NCBI RefSeq assembly: GCF_028829235.1
Contig: NZ_JAIWJY010000014.1
Coordinates: 1 to 64,000, forward strand
Direction of reading: 5' to 3'
DNA from: Tenacibaculum larymnensis
GTDB taxonomy: Bacteria; Bacteroidota; Bacteroidia; Flavobacteriales; Flavobacteriaceae
DNA length: 64,000 bases
Shown: in pieces, positions 35,181 through 42,729 of the stretch
How the letters are laid out: each line of letters starts with the position of its first letter
Numbering within the stretch: position 1 is the stretch's first letter
Notes under the pieces: generated by a model
The model's input: only the letters and a program-made list of their open reading frames with translations
What the model was told of the DNA's origin: nothing
The model's database searches: none
Position numbers and translations under genes: made by a program

Positions 35181-35726
35181 ATGAAAACAACAAAACACAT
35201 TTTTAAATTTTTAAGTCTTTTTATTGGTCTTACCTTAATAGTATCTTGTTCGAGTAGTGATGATCTTGATGATAGTCCATTATCGACTAAGGATTCCTAT
35301 TATGAAATTACTATAGATGGTACTAAATATGAAAATAACACAGTTTCAACGTCTTCAGCTACTATTGTGAAAGGAACTGATCAGGAATCACAAAGGAGCT
35401 TTTATACAATTTTTGCTTACGTAGAAGATGAAGAGGTAAAAGTAAATGCATTTCCAGTTAAAATAGACGGAGAATTAAAGCCTTTTGGAAGAAGTGAAGA
35501 TGAAAACTCAGCTGTAGTTGTTACTCTTAATAATAAAGTATATACCTCTAAGTCAGGAGCAATTACTATTAAAAAAGATGCACCATACAGTACTGTGAAT
35601 TCAGGAACTGACCAGGTAGGTAAAACAGAAACTCTTTTGGAGTTTTCAGGAACATTTATAGATTCTAATGAAGTTGAAGTTTCTATTTCAGGAACATTGT
35701 ATGTAGCAAAAAAAGTAGATTTTTAA
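35181..35726 (+). CDS. putative surface lipoprotein
   Basis: 181 residues. Lipobox TLIVSCSSSDDLDD; the Ser/Asp stretch right after the Cys resembles the flavobacterial export signal for surface-exposed lipoproteins. The mature part is beta-strand rich (YYEITIDGTKYENNTV, VTLNNKVYTSKSGAITIKK), with no catalytic motif I recognise. Its stop codon sits in the middle of a 32-bp perfect palindrome that acts as a terminator-like hairpin. Confidence 0.72.
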   Translation: MKTTKHIFKFLSLFIGLTLIVSCSSSDDLDDSPLSTKDSYYEITIDGTKYENNTVSTSSATIVKGTDQESQRSFYTIFAYVEDEEVKVNAFPVKIDGELKPFGRSEDENSAVVVTLNNKVYTSKSGAITIKKDAPYSTVNSGTDQVGKTETLLEFSGTFIDSNEVEVSISGTLYVAKKVDF

Positions 35727-35740
35727 AAATCTACTTTTTT
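35709..35740. terminator. Palindromic terminator overlapping the lipoprotein stop codon
   Basis: Perfect 32-bp palindrome, centred between 35724 and 35725, made of A6-GTAGA-T5 and its complement. The TAA stop at 35724-35726 is at the centre. The run of T after the stem can terminate in both directions. Confidence 0.65.
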
Positions 35741-35782
35741 AAAATAGTAAAAGAGAAAATATAGATAGAAAAAATATTTAAA

Positions 35783-36775
35783 ATGAATGATATAATAAAA
35801 AAGATTGTCACATTAATTATATTACTAGCCACAATGGGAGTAATAGTAAGTTGTTCGGGTGATGAAGGAGAACAAGGACCTCAAGGAGAACAAGGTATTC
35901 AAGGAATTCCTGGCAAAGACGGTAGTGTTATTATAAGTGGAAGTGGAATACCAGAAGCAACTACAGGAAATATAGGGGATATGTATTTAGATATGAATAC
36001 AAGTAGCCTATATGGACCAAAAGCAGAAAATGGCTGGGGAACACCTTTAAGTTTAAAAGGGGCAGACGGAGTTGATGGACAAGACGGAGTTGATGGACAA
36101 GACGGACAAGACGGACAAGACGGACAAGATGGAGTTGATGGACAAGATGGTGCAGACGGACAAGATGGTGCAGACGGACAAGATGGTTCAGTAATTTTAA
36201 ATGGTAATGGGGCTCCTTCAACCTCATTAGGTATAGTAGGAGATTATTATTTAGATAGTACCACAGGAGATTTATATGGACCTAAAACCAGTAATAGCTG
36301 GGGTATTCCAATTAACTTAAAAGGTACAGCTAATGTTGTAGCAACTACTTGGGTGGATTATGACTGGAATTCAACTAACTCAAACACTGTAAAGATAATG
36401 AAATATATTGTGCCAGATCCTGTGTTAGCAGCTATAGGGTACAATAGTTTATATGATTTTTCTGATGAAGGAGGAGCAATTTTAGTTTATGGAAAAAATT
36501 ATGGAGCTAATTACTTTACACCATTTAGTTATGAGTTTAGAAATGGAAGTTATAAAGTGTATCCTACTTCTACAGGTAATATTTTATGGATTCATTTAAA
36601 TAGTATAGATGGAAATGACCTTAGGGATATTGAATATGATTCTGCTAAAGGAAATAAGTTTCGTTATGTTTTAATACCATCGGGTGCTCAACTAAGTGGT
36701 AAAGGAATTGATAAGGAAAGTTTATTAAGACTTAGCTGGGAAGAGGTAAAGGAAAAGTTTAATTTAAAAGGTTAA
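35783..36775 (+). CDS. collagen-like repeat lipoprotein with duplicated flanking module
   Basis: 330 residues. Lipobox VIVSCSGDEGEQ with acidic residues after the Cys. A first collagen-like run (GEQGPQGEQGIQGIPGKDG) leads to module 1 (GSVIISGSG ... LYGPKAENGWGTPLSLKG). A second run of about 17 G-x-y triplets built from GQD, GVD and GAD follows, then module 2 (GSVILNGNG ... LYGPKTSNSWGIPINLKG). The C-terminal 140 residues are a unique beta-rich domain with many Tyr. Collagen-like stretches make stiff triple helices, so this is probably a trimeric surface stalk. The D-rich triplets lack Pro, unlike animal collagen. Confidence 0.85.
   Translation: MNDIIKKIVTLIILLATMGVIVSCSGDEGEQGPQGEQGIQGIPGKDGSVIISGSGIPEATTGNIGDMYLDMNTSSLYGPKAENGWGTPLSLKGADGVDGQDGVDGQDGQDGQDGQDGVDGQDGADGQDGADGQDGSVILNGNGAPSTSLGIVGDYYLDSTTGDLYGPKTSNSWGIPINLKGTANVVATTWVDYDWNSTNSNTVKIMKYIVPDPVLAAIGYNSLYDFSDEGGAILVYGKNYGANYFTPFSYEFRNGSYKVYPTSTGNILWIHLNSIDGNDLRDIEYDSAKGNKFRYVLIPSGAQLSGKGIDKESLLRLSWEEVKEKFNLKG
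36080..36186 (+). repeat. 9-bp tandem repeats encoding G-x-y triplets
   Basis: Direct repeats of GGACAAGAC and GGAGTTGAT/GGTGCAGAC with few silent changes. Near identity at the DNA level suggests recent expansion and likely length variation between strains. Confidence 0.75.
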
Positions 36776-36785
36776 AAAAATAAAA

Positions 36786-36902
36786 TATAAGTCATTTTGG
36801 GTGTTTTTACTTTTGTTAATAGCGTTATACTATGTAATTACGAATGATTTCTTATTTATTTTCCCTGAAATGCTTGAAATTCACTCAAAATGACATCTTA
36901 TA
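36786..36902. mobile_element. MITE-like inverted-repeat element
   Basis: About 117 bp without a gene. The left end TATAAGTCATTTTGGGTG (36786-36803) is the inverse of the right end (36882-36902), apart from one base and a 3-nt insertion. Size and terminal arms fit a miniature inverted-repeat element; the TCAAAATGAC end is a common intergenic motif in Bacteroidota. No clear target-site duplication is seen. It lies in the promoter region of the following lipoprotein gene. Confidence 0.55.
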
Positions 36903-36915
36903 TAGTATAAAAATT

Positions 36916-37509
36916 ATGAAAATAAATTACTTAAAAACAATAGTAGCATTAACTGCATTAATCTTTTTTGTGGGATGTTCAGAAAATGAAATATCATCAG
37001 AGCCTCAACCATCTGAAATAGGAGTAACATTTTGGGATAAAGTAAAAGGAGAACAAGGAGCTTATTTTGAAGTATATAAAAACGGAAGTAAAGTAAAGAA
37101 CGAAGAAGCTAGTTTTGTAAGTTATGGAGGTGGACAATTACTGAATTCAGCTTATTTTAGACAATTTAGAATTAGTACAGAATATATATCAACAATGTAT
37201 TTACGTTATTCATTTGGAAATAAGGTAAATACTCCTGATAGCTTAATGTATGACGAAAACGGAAACGATTTGAATGAGAGTACATTGAGTCTAGAAGAGT
37301 CAAAATATTTATCAGGAATGGTTGTAGAAATGTATCTACCTACTAATGATGCTTATCAAAATAATGGAGTTGGTAATGTGACTTTATATAAAATGAAAGA
37401 AATTGAAGGAGTTGTATACCATACATTAGGGGAATTTAAAGTTACTTTTACCAATAATAATGAAGAAGAAGTTACCTTAAAAGGAGTTTTTTGGAAAGAA
37501 AAATTATAA
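36916..37509 (+). CDS. putative surface lipoprotein
   Basis: 198 residues from the ATG at 36916 (MKINYLKTIVALTA); an upstream in-frame start at 36844 lies inside the inverted-repeat element. Lipobox FFVGCSENEISSE with acidic residues after the Cys. The mature part is beta-rich with several Tyr and Gly, and no known motif. It ends next to a strong bidirectional terminator. Probably part of the surface protein run that begins at 34670. Confidence 0.7.
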   Translation: MKINYLKTIVALTALIFFVGCSENEISSEPQPSEIGVTFWDKVKGEQGAYFEVYKNGSKVKNEEASFVSYGGGQLLNSAYFRQFRISTEYISTMYLRYSFGNKVNTPDSLMYDENGNDLNESTLSLEESKYLSGMVVEMYLPTNDAYQNNGVGNVTLYKMKEIEGVVYHTLGEFKVTFTNNNEEEVTLKGVFWKEKL

Positions 37510-37558
37510 ACTAAAAATTTAGTGTAATGTATTTAAAAATTGAATTAAAAAGTTTTTT

Positions 37559-37590
37559 AAAAAAAGAGGAGCGTAGCTCCTCTTTTTTTT
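37559..37590. terminator. Bidirectional terminator
   Basis: AAAAAAAGAGGAGC / GCTCCTCTTTTTTT with a GTA loop, between converging genes. Confidence 0.92.
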
Positions 37591-37606
37591 ATCCTGAAAA
37601 TAAAGT

Positions 37607-38377
37607 TTATCTTTTCATTAAATACTTATTAAAACTTTTTCCATTTATTTTAGTGTATTTTGAGTCTATATCAAAAGCTACTTCCATTCCTGTAATATCA
37701 AATTCACCAGACACTTTAGTATATTTAATATTTAAGTCTTCTTCAAATTTTACATTTCTAAATGATACCCCGTCTTTAAACTCAGTATATTTAAAAATAG
37801 CACTCTCATTAAAAATAGAGTTTTTAAAGCTTACAAAACGTTTAAAATCTGCATATTTAAAAGTAGCTGGTTCTTCAAAAGAAGTATTTTCAAAAGTAAT
37901 ATCTCTATCAAATTTTGCATATTTAAAGGTAGAATCTCCTTTAAACTTAGTATTAGAAAAATTAGTGTTTCTTTCAAAATCAGAGTATTTAAACATAGCT
38001 TTTTGCTCAAAAGTACAGTCTTTAAATACAACAACATCTTCAAAGTTAGCTACAAAGGTATATCCGCTTTTTTCATGAGGAATGTAAGCTAATACATCAT
38101 CATCAAAAACACAATTAACAAAAGAAACTTTATTGGTAATCTGTTTTTCAATGGTATTAGATCCACCATTGTTCCACCAACTTTTTCTTTTAGGTAATTT
38201 AGGTAAGGCTTCATCCATAAAAGTAAAGTCTAATGTACCTTTAATAGTGGCGTTAGAAATTTCTACCGCTTTCCCGTTTTTAACATCTTTCATAATATCT
38301 GATGCATTGAAGGTTCTTTGGGCAAAAGTTGTAGAAAAGCAAAATAAAAGTCCGATGACAGTAACTATATTTTTCAT
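37607..38377 (-). CDS. secreted pentapeptide-like repeat protein with a 22-residue period
   Basis: 256 residues. Signal peptide ending STTFAQ. Residues about 110-235 hold repeats in which Phe recurs at spacings 5-6-5-6, for example FKYAKFDRDITFENTSFEEPAT then FKYADFKRFVSFKNSIFNESA. This is the pentapeptide fold (right-handed beta-helix) with one extra residue every second turn, so each double turn is 22 residues. A few related Phe-containing turns precede it (VSFVNCVFDD, VVFKDCTFEQ). Periplasmic or surface location is expected; function unknown. A plus-strand frame over the same bases is a shadow. Confidence 0.8.
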   Translation of the reverse strand: MKNIVTVIGLLFCFSTTFAQRTFNASDIMKDVKNGKAVEISNATIKGTLDFTFMDEALPKLPKRKSWWNNGGSNTIEKQITNKVSFVNCVFDDDVLAYIPHEKSGYTFVANFEDVVVFKDCTFEQKAMFKYSDFERNTNFSNTKFKGDSTFKYAKFDRDITFENTSFEEPATFKYADFKRFVSFKNSIFNESAIFKYTEFKDGVSFRNVKFEEDLNIKYTKVSGEFDITGMEVAFDIDSKYTKINGKSFNKYLMKR

Positions 38378-38445
38378 TTTAAAAGGTTTTAAGTTCTATA
38401 TAATAGACAACCAGTATTTATTTTTTGTGACACTTTGATATAAAA

Positions 38446-38475
38446 AAACAGCATTTAGTTGCCTAAATGCTGTTT
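38446..38475 (-). terminator. Terminator of the HU gene
   Basis: AAACAGCATTTAG / CTAAATGCTGTTT with a 4-nt loop; a T7 run follows on the minus strand. Confidence 0.88.
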
Positions 38476-38497
38476 GTAATATGTTTCGTGGAAAATA

Positions 38498-38770
38498 TTA
38501 GTTTACTGAATTGCTTAAACCAGCACCAGCTTTAAACTTAACTACATTTTTAGCAGCAATCTTAATTTCTTTTCCTGTTTGAGGGTTTCTACCAGTTCTA
38601 GCAGCTCTCTTAGAAACAGACCAAGTTCCCCATCCAACTAAAGCAACTTTATCACCTTTCTTTAAAGTTTTTGTTACGTTATCAGTTAAAGAGTCTAATG
38701 CAGCTTTAGCAGCAGCTTTTGAAATTCCTGCATCAGCAGCCATCGCATCGATTAAATCTGATTTGTTCAT
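38498..38770 (-). CDS. HU family DNA-binding protein
   Basis: 90 residues, the standard HU length. [28 protein letters not shown], the [26 protein letters not shown] arm and [15 protein letters not shown] are unmistakable. It bends and compacts DNA. The gene stands alone with an excellent promoter at 38823-38852 and its own terminator, as expected for an abundant nucleoid protein. Confidence 0.96.
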   Translation of the reverse strand: MNKSDLIDAMAADAGISKAAAKAALDSLTDNVTKTLKKGDKVALVGWGTWSVSKRAARTGRNPQTGKEIKIAAKNVVKFKAGAGLSNSVN

Positions 38771-38822
38771 AATTTAAATAGATTTTAAAATTAATTAATG
38801 TTTTTTTGCTTCAATAGCTCAA

Positions 38823-38852
38823 CAAATATAGACGGAATGCGGGATTGTGCAA
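38823..38852 (-). promoter_or_regulatory. Promoter of the HU gene
   Basis: On the minus strand TTG (38852-38850), a 19-nt spacer, TATATTTG (38830-38823): the textbook Bacteroidota promoter. The leader is about 48 nt. Confidence 0.8.
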
Positions 38853-38956
38853 GATTTGACTTAAAAAAAATACTGTTTTGTTAATAAGTTGCCCTTAATT
38901 GTTAATAACCACTGGCCGTTTTTTGTTAAAAACGTTAAAACCCTATAAATAAAGGG

Positions 38957-39901
38957 CTACAGCACTTTTGCCTCTTTGTTAAACTGATAACCGTTTAATA
39001 AACTTTGAGCATCCATTAATTTTTTACCAGAAATTTTAATTTGATGAATATTTAAGTAACCATCTGTTACAGCTACTTTTAGTTCTTTTTTAGAAGTAAC
39101 AATGGTACCAATATCAAGATTATGTGAAGAAGGCTCTTTGCCAACTCCATATATTTTAGCTGAAAGTTCATCCTCTCCGTTAACTATAGTAGTCCAAGCA
39201 GCAGGATATGGATTTAATCCGCGAATATGATTGTAAATATCATTTAAAGATTTAGACCAATCTATTTTACAATTATGTGGATATAATTTTGGTGCAGATT
39301 TTTCTTCTAATTCAGGTTGTTTAGTAGTTGTTACATCACCTTTAGCTATTAAGTCTAAAGTTTCAGCTACTAGTTTAGCTCCTAAATGCATTAATCTGTC
39401 GTGTAATTCACCAACAATTTCATCTTCTTTAATTGTTACCTCACTTTGCAGAATAATTTCACCAGTATCAATTTTATCATCAATAAAGAAAGTAGTAACA
39501 CCCGTTTTTGTTTCACCATTTATAATAGCCCAGTTAATAGGAGCAGCACCACGATATTCTGGTAGCAATGAAGCATGTAAATTAAAGGTGCCAAATTCTG
39601 GCATTGCCCAAACTGACTTTGGCAACATTCTAAAAGCTACAACTACTTGTAAATTAGCATTCCACTTTTTTAAATCTTCTTGAAATTCTTTGCTCTTTAA
39701 GTTTTTAGGTTGAAGAATAGGCAAGTTTTGAGATAAAGCATATTTTTTTACAGCTGATTGATTAAGCTTACGACCTCTACCAGCAGGTTTATCAGCTGCA
39801 GTGATAACACCAACTACATTATAATCATTCTCCACTAAATGCTGTAAAATAGTAGCAGCAAAATCAGGTGTTCCCATAAAAACGATGCGTAAATCTCTCA
39901 T
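38957..39901 (-). CDS. fmt: methionyl-tRNA formyltransferase
   Basis: 314 residues. Adds a formyl group to initiator Met-tRNA using 10-formyltetrahydrofolate. Seen: RIVFMGTPDFAATIL, the catalytic set N-H-D-like segment FNLHASLLPEYRGAAPINWAIINGE, and FFIDDKIDTGEIIL, followed by the C-terminal OB-like domain. The ATG shares one base with the recQ stop (TAATG), so it is translated from the recQ transcript. Usual length. Confidence 0.95.
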   Translation of the reverse strand: MRDLRIVFMGTPDFAATILQHLVENDYNVVGVITAADKPAGRGRKLNQSAVKKYALSQNLPILQPKNLKSKEFQEDLKKWNANLQVVVAFRMLPKSVWAMPEFGTFNLHASLLPEYRGAAPINWAIINGETKTGVTTFFIDDKIDTGEIILQSEVTIKEDEIVGELHDRLMHLGAKLVAETLDLIAKGDVTTTKQPELEEKSAPKLYPHNCKIDWSKSLNDIYNHIRGLNPYPAAWTTIVNGEDELSAKIYGVGKEPSSHNLDIGTIVTSKKELKVAVTDGYLNIHQIKISGKKLMDAQSLLNGYQFNKEAKVL

Positions 39902-41787
39902 TATTTTAAAAAGTATTTATTGTTTTTTGTGTGTATTTTTTCTTCGGAAAGAAGCTCTCGCAAAAGTATTAAAATGTTCGCTTCTTTTTCATTTAATAGC
40001 GAGCAGATTTCAGTAACCGTATAGGTTTTCTCTTTTTGTAAGTTAGAAAGAATATCTTTTTGATTGATACTAGTTTTATTTTTTTTCTGTAAACAAACAT
40101 CACAAATTCCACAGTTTTGAGATTGATGTTCATCAAAATAGGAGAGTAGTTGTACACTTCTACAAACTGAATTATTTTCTATGAACTGAAGTAAATCTCT
40201 ATTTTTCTTTTTTTTCTGTTTAATATATTGTTTGATATTTACCGAAATTCGGTTGATGGTTTTATCATCTTCTCTGGGTTGTAAAAAGAAAAGTTCAGCA
40301 TTATTAGTAGTTTTAGTATAGGAGATTAGTTCTTTTTGAGTTAACTTTTCCAATGTGTCAATTACAAACCATGAAGTAGTTTCTAATTTTTTAGCAATAT
40401 AAAACTCATCAATTTTTACAGGAGTTTCAAAAATACCACCATACATACGTAACATTTGTTGAATAAAATTTTTAATCTGGGTGTTTTGATTTGTATGTGA
40501 TATAACTTGTTTACTTGAAGCTAAAAATTGAACAGTAGATTTTTGTTGAAAACTATGGTTTAATTCTATGACTCCATTATTATTAAGTATTTGAAGTGCA
40601 TTAAATGTTTTGTTAGGTATGAAATTGTATTTACTACAAAAGCCTAAAAAATTAAAATCAAAAGCAGTTTCTATTAATTCTCCTTTCGTAATTTGAAAAT
40701 GCTGATATAGTTTTTGATGAACAATTTTTATTTCTTCAATGGTTGGTAATGATTTTTCAAGTAATTCATTACTTAAAGAAATATCACTATTGTTTGTTAA
40801 TACTACAGAGAAAGATTTTATTCCATCACGACCTCCACGACCTGCTTCTTGGATATAATTTTCTATAGAAGAAGGTAAGTTAATATGTACAACCACTCTA
40901 ACATTGGGTTTGTCTATTCCCATACCAAAGGCATTCGTAGCAACAATAATTGGAGTTTTTTCAGACATCCAATTATCAAAAGCTATTTTTTTCTCTACAG
41001 AAGATAATCCACCATGGTAAAAAGAACTCTTAAAGCCTTGTGCATTTAAATAATTACTAATTTCTTTTGTCTTACTACGAGTATTTACATATACAATTGC
41101 AGGAGCCTTTGTTTTGGTGAAAATCTGATTGAGTTTACCAAGTTTATCTTCAGTTTTAAAAATTTGGTAGGCTAAATTTTCTCTAAAAAAAGATTTTTTA
41201 AATACAGTAGGGTTTTCTAATTCAAGAGAAGAAATAATATCTGAAATTACTTTTTGAGTTGCTGTAGCAGTTAAAGCAATTATTGGAGAGGTAGGTTGTA
41301 GTTCCTTTAAAATGGTAATGTTTTGATAAGATGGACGAAAATCATGCCCCCATTCAGAAATACAATGTGCTTCATCAATAGCAATTAAATTTACATTTAG
41401 TTGCTTTATTTTTTCTTGAATAAAACGAGATTGTAATCGTTCAGGAGAAATGTATAAAAACTTAGTGTTTCCAAATCGAATATTATCAAATAATGTAATA
41501 ATCTCATCTTGTGTGCTTCCTGAAGGTATTAAAGTTGCTTTTATACCTTTATCAACAAGGTTAGAAACTTGATCTTGCATTAAGGCAATTAAAGGAGAAA
41601 CTACTATACAAACTCCTTCTTTAACCAATGTAGGTACTTGAAAGCAGATAGATTTTCCGCCTCCTGTAGGAAGTAAAGAAACAACATTGTTTCCTGCTAA
41701 TACTTCAGTAATTATTTCTTGTTGCGGTTTTCTAAAAGAAGTATAACCCCAATAATGTTTTAATATTTGTAGAGATTCATCATACAT
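39901..41787 (-). CDS. recQ: ATP-dependent DNA helicase RecQ
   Basis: 628 residues. P-loop TGGGKS at 41-46, DEAH box in AIDEAHCISEWGHDFRPSY, helicase motif VI QEAGRGGRDG, and the RQC zinc cluster CRSVQLLSYF ... NCGICDVCLQ. A winged helix and a short C-terminal domain follow, but I see no clear HRDC domain, so this is the short form. It unwinds branched DNA in recombination and repair. The start overlaps the preceding NTPase gene by 8 nt. Confidence 0.94.
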   Translation of the reverse strand: MYDESLQILKHYWGYTSFRKPQQEIITEVLAGNNVVSLLPTGGGKSICFQVPTLVKEGVCIVVSPLIALMQDQVSNLVDKGIKATLIPSGSTQDEIITLFDNIRFGNTKFLYISPERLQSRFIQEKIKQLNVNLIAIDEAHCISEWGHDFRPSYQNITILKELQPTSPIIALTATATQKVISDIISSLELENPTVFKKSFFRENLAYQIFKTEDKLGKLNQIFTKTKAPAIVYVNTRSKTKEISNYLNAQGFKSSFYHGGLSSVEKKIAFDNWMSEKTPIIVATNAFGMGIDKPNVRVVVHINLPSSIENYIQEAGRGGRDGIKSFSVVLTNNSDISLSNELLEKSLPTIEEIKIVHQKLYQHFQITKGELIETAFDFNFLGFCSKYNFIPNKTFNALQILNNNGVIELNHSFQQKSTVQFLASSKQVISHTNQNTQIKNFIQQMLRMYGGIFETPVKIDEFYIAKKLETTSWFVIDTLEKLTQKELISYTKTTNNAELFFLQPREDDKTINRISVNIKQYIKQKKKKNRDLLQFIENNSVCRSVQLLSYFDEHQSQNCGICDVCLQKKNKTSINQKDILSNLQKEKTYTVTEICSLLNEKEANILILLRELLSEEKIHTKNNKYFLK

Positions 41788-42322
41788 CGTGTTTTAACGA
41801 ATGTAAAATAAAGTCACAGCGCTCATGTATCGACCCAAAAGGAACGTCAATAATATTATAGCCTACTTCCTCGTAAGCCTCTTTTAAAAAGGTATCTATT
41901 TTTACTGACTGTTCGAAAGTCTCGTAACGTTCATTATCAGATCTATATATGGCTTCCCAAGGGGCACACATAAAAACTTTACTATATAAATACTTATTAC
42001 TTTTTTCAATAAAAATATCTGGGTAGTCAGATCCTAAATAATTCATATAAGCATGTACATCAGGAATTCCTCTATCAAAAAAGATAATCTCAGCATCGCT
42101 TTGATGAGCATCTATGTACTGTTGTTCCCTTCCTTCTAATAATAGTTGGCTAAATAATAAAGGTTGCTCTAAAAAAAGTTGGTCAATCCCATCTTTTTGA
42201 GCTTTTAGTGTAACCTCTCTTGAAATCTCTGGCATACATTCATATCCACGTCTAATAAATTCTCTTAAAATAGAGGATTTACCTGTACCAGGACCACCTA
42301 TTAAAACTATTTTTTGTTGCAT
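41780..42322 (-). CDS. NadR-like AAA ATPase / nucleotide kinase-fold protein
   Basis: 180 residues. P-loop GGPGTGKSS at residues 8-16, then EFIRRGYECMPEISREVT and a Walker B-like IIFFDRGIPDVHAYM. This is the AAA_28 group, similar to the kinase half of NadR. The substrate is unknown. First gene of a three-gene run NTPase-recQ-fmt with overlaps of 8 and 1 nt. The -7 box TATTTTTG ends 4 nt before the ATG, so the message is probably leaderless. Confidence 0.82.
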   Translation of the reverse strand: MQQKIVLIGGPGTGKSSILREFIRRGYECMPEISREVTLKAQKDGIDQLFLEQPLLFSQLLLEGREQQYIDAHQSDAEIIFFDRGIPDVHAYMNYLGSDYPDIFIEKSNKYLYSKVFMCAPWEAIYRSDNERYETFEQSVKIDTFLKEAYEEVGYNIIDVPFGSIHERCDFILHSLKHDV

Positions 42323-42326
42323 GGGG

Positions 42327-42334
42327 CAAAAATA
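42327..42334 (-). promoter_or_regulatory. -7 box of the NTPase-recQ-fmt operon, probable leaderless start
   Basis: TATTTTTG on the minus strand, only 4 nt (CCCC) before the ATG at 42322. Confidence 0.6.
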
Positions 42335-42366
42335 AAAGTTTCAAGTTATAAATATAATAAATAGTG

Positions 42367-42374
42367 TAATTTTG
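42367..42374 (+). promoter_or_regulatory. -7 box upstream of the DUF493 gene
   Basis: TAATTTTG, about 64 nt before the start at 42439; divergent from the box at 42327. Confidence 0.5.
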
Positions 42375-42438
42375 TGCTTCATCATTACAATTTCTATATT
42401 TTTTGATGATTTTTAATAAAACAGTAATTTTTTGAGTT

Positions 42439-42720
42439 ATGCAAGATAGAGAAGCTTTTTACGCAAAGTTAAAATCACAGTTAGAAGATACTACAACGTT
42501 TCCTGCTAAATATTTATACAAGTTTATAGTTCCTACTGATGGTAATCAAGTACAAGAAGTACAAGATTTATTTGATAATGGAGGAGCAGTTATTGATACA
42601 AAAAAATCTAAAACAGGAAAGTATGTAAGTGTATCGATACATTTAACTGTTAAAAGTTCAGACGAGGTTATTTCATACTATAAGAAGGCAGAAGCTATAA
42701 AAGGAATTATTTCTTTGTAA
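42439..42720 (+). CDS. DUF493/YbeD family protein
   Basis: 93 residues. FPAKYLYKFIVPTDGNQVQEVQDLF and KSKTGKYVSVSIHLTVKSSDEVISYYKKAEAIKGI are the small ACT-like alpha/beta fold of YbeD. E. coli YbeD sits beside lipoate genes, but its role is not settled; here the neighbours are foldase genes. Nine nt separate it from the next gene, so it probably heads the foldase operon. Confidence 0.88.
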   Translation: MQDREAFYAKLKSQLEDTTTFPAKYLYKFIVPTDGNQVQEVQDLFDNGGAVIDTKKSKTGKYVSVSIHLTVKSSDEVISYYKKAEAIKGIISL

Positions 42721-42729
42721 ATTTATAGC

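Noticed and set aside
35961..36227. Reverse-strand frame over the collagen-like repeats
   Set aside because: Repetitive Leu/Val/His product arises from the 9-bp repeats of the sense gene.
37527..38078. Plus-strand frame opposite the pentapeptide-like gene
   Set aside because: Low-complexity Ser/Leu/Lys product that mirrors the repeats on the real strand, and it runs through a terminator.
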